Origin: Norana najaformis
Taxonomy: Eukaryota; Annelida; Clitellata; Crassiclitellata; Hormogastridae
Reading direction: 5' to 3'
DNA length: 64,000 nucleotides
Assembly (NCBI GenBank): GCA_964023275.1
Contig: OZ029920.1
Span: forward strand, 703,326-767,325
The position numbers and the translations under genes are program-made. Each line of letters begins with the position of its first letter. Position 1 is the first letter of the stretch. The notes beneath the pieces were generated by a model, which did no database searches, was not told the DNA's origin, and worked only from the letters and a program-made list of their open reading frames with translations. Below are positions 63,681 through 64,000 of this stretch, piece after piece.

Positions 63681-64000
63681 TCAGAAATCTTTATAATATC
63701 TTTTCTTCTTCCCTTCAAAGCTCCTTTTAGAACTGTTTCTCTTGTACACTGCTTGCGGTTCTTCCCTATGCAACATCCAGCAGTAGTCTGCTATCATGTT
63801 AACGTTCCACTGACCCTGATACCTCCGTTCCATTTCCTTTATGTCCTGGTGGAATCTCTCTCCTTGTTCTTCACTGACAGCACCTAGATTTTCTGGGAAA
63901 TAGCTTAGATGGGAGTTCAAAAAGTGGAGCTTCAAGCACATTGAGCAGCCCAAGGCTTTAAAGTTCTTCATCATGTTTCCTACGATGTTCTCGAAGTCAC
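63681..64000 (-). CDS. Multicopy invertebrate protein family, C-terminal part
   Basis: Minus strand; open across the window edge, stop at about 63681. Residues include MKNFKALGCSMCLKLHFLNS, HLSYFPENLGAVSEEQGERF, HQDIKEMERRYQG, WNVNMIADYCWML and a basic end (KRNSSKRSF). From memory, this is the end of a protein found in many copies in arthropods, molluscs and cnidarians, without assigned function and probably tied to a mobile element. The Met at 63974 is internal (the frame continues DFENIVGN upstream). No frame break in the visible part. Confidence 0.75.
   Translation of the reverse strand, partial: DFENIVGNMMKNFKALGCSMCLKLHFLNSHLSYFPENLGAVSEEQGERFHQDIKEMERRYQGQWNVNMIADYCWMLHREEPQAVYKRNSSKRSFEGKKKRYYKDF

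Overview
The window looks like nuclear DNA of an invertebrate animal. Evidence: one predicted gene with a GT-AG intron joins a RING/B-box/coiled-coil exon to a kelch exon; several clades of non-LTR retrotransposons are present; tRNA-derived SINEs and long (AT)n, (GACT)n and (CA)n microsatellites are common; and codons are scattered thinly. A lophotrochozoan such as a mollusc is my best guess, but nothing here fixes the phylum. There are no bacterial operons, CRISPR arrays or rRNA genes. Layout: almost everything outside 47.7-52.5 kb is repeats. Names used below. (1) Arm module: a TATA-like box, then the core GATTTAAAGGTGTCTAAGCG about 28 nt downstream; seen roughly 65-70 times on both strands (F when it reads on +, R on -). 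(2) X-box: about 40 bp of the type TTTAACGACATCTTATGGC / GCCGTTGACGTCGAC, usually just after an arm core. (3) Foldback element: about 450-540 bp with an F arm on the left, an R arm on the right and a shared asymmetric interior; ten copies in both orientations. (4) SINE-A: about 115 bp starting ACTCCGCCACTGCC and ending in an X-box plus GGAACTACTACTA, often between clean target-site duplications; about 38 copies counting the diverged SINE-C variants, which end CGTCGTTAAACAGAAAC. (5) Smaller families G, D, H, I, J, K and L, defined by pairwise similarity inside the window. Autonomous-type elements: an open CR1/L2-type reverse transcriptase reading frame at 1-1401 (-); decayed RTE-like pieces at 8.6-9.7 kb, 10.7-11.0 kb and 16.1-16.6 kb; a dead CR1/L2 copy at 33.1-34.9 kb and a 3' end at 23.7-24.0 kb; a mariner-derived MITE with perfect 27-bp inverted ends at 38058-38468; a nearly intact RTE-type ORF at 43.1-45.4 kb; a jockey-like fragment at 61.2-61.6 kb; and a piece of a multicopy invertebrate protein family at the right edge. 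The only convincing host gene is a predicted two-exon gene on the minus strand (51145-50035 joined to 49274-48358). The splice phases agree and would give a 675-residue TRIM-type RING/B-box/B-box/coiled-coil protein ending in kelch repeats, probably an E3 ubiquitin ligase with a beta-propeller substrate-binding end. It lies in the only long stretch free of the arm/X/SINE-A repeats. The most unusual signal is the arm-module system: a fixed TATA-to-GGTGTCT spacing kept in dozens of copies, facing inward in every foldback element, together with an X-box also carried by an unrelated-looking short SINE.
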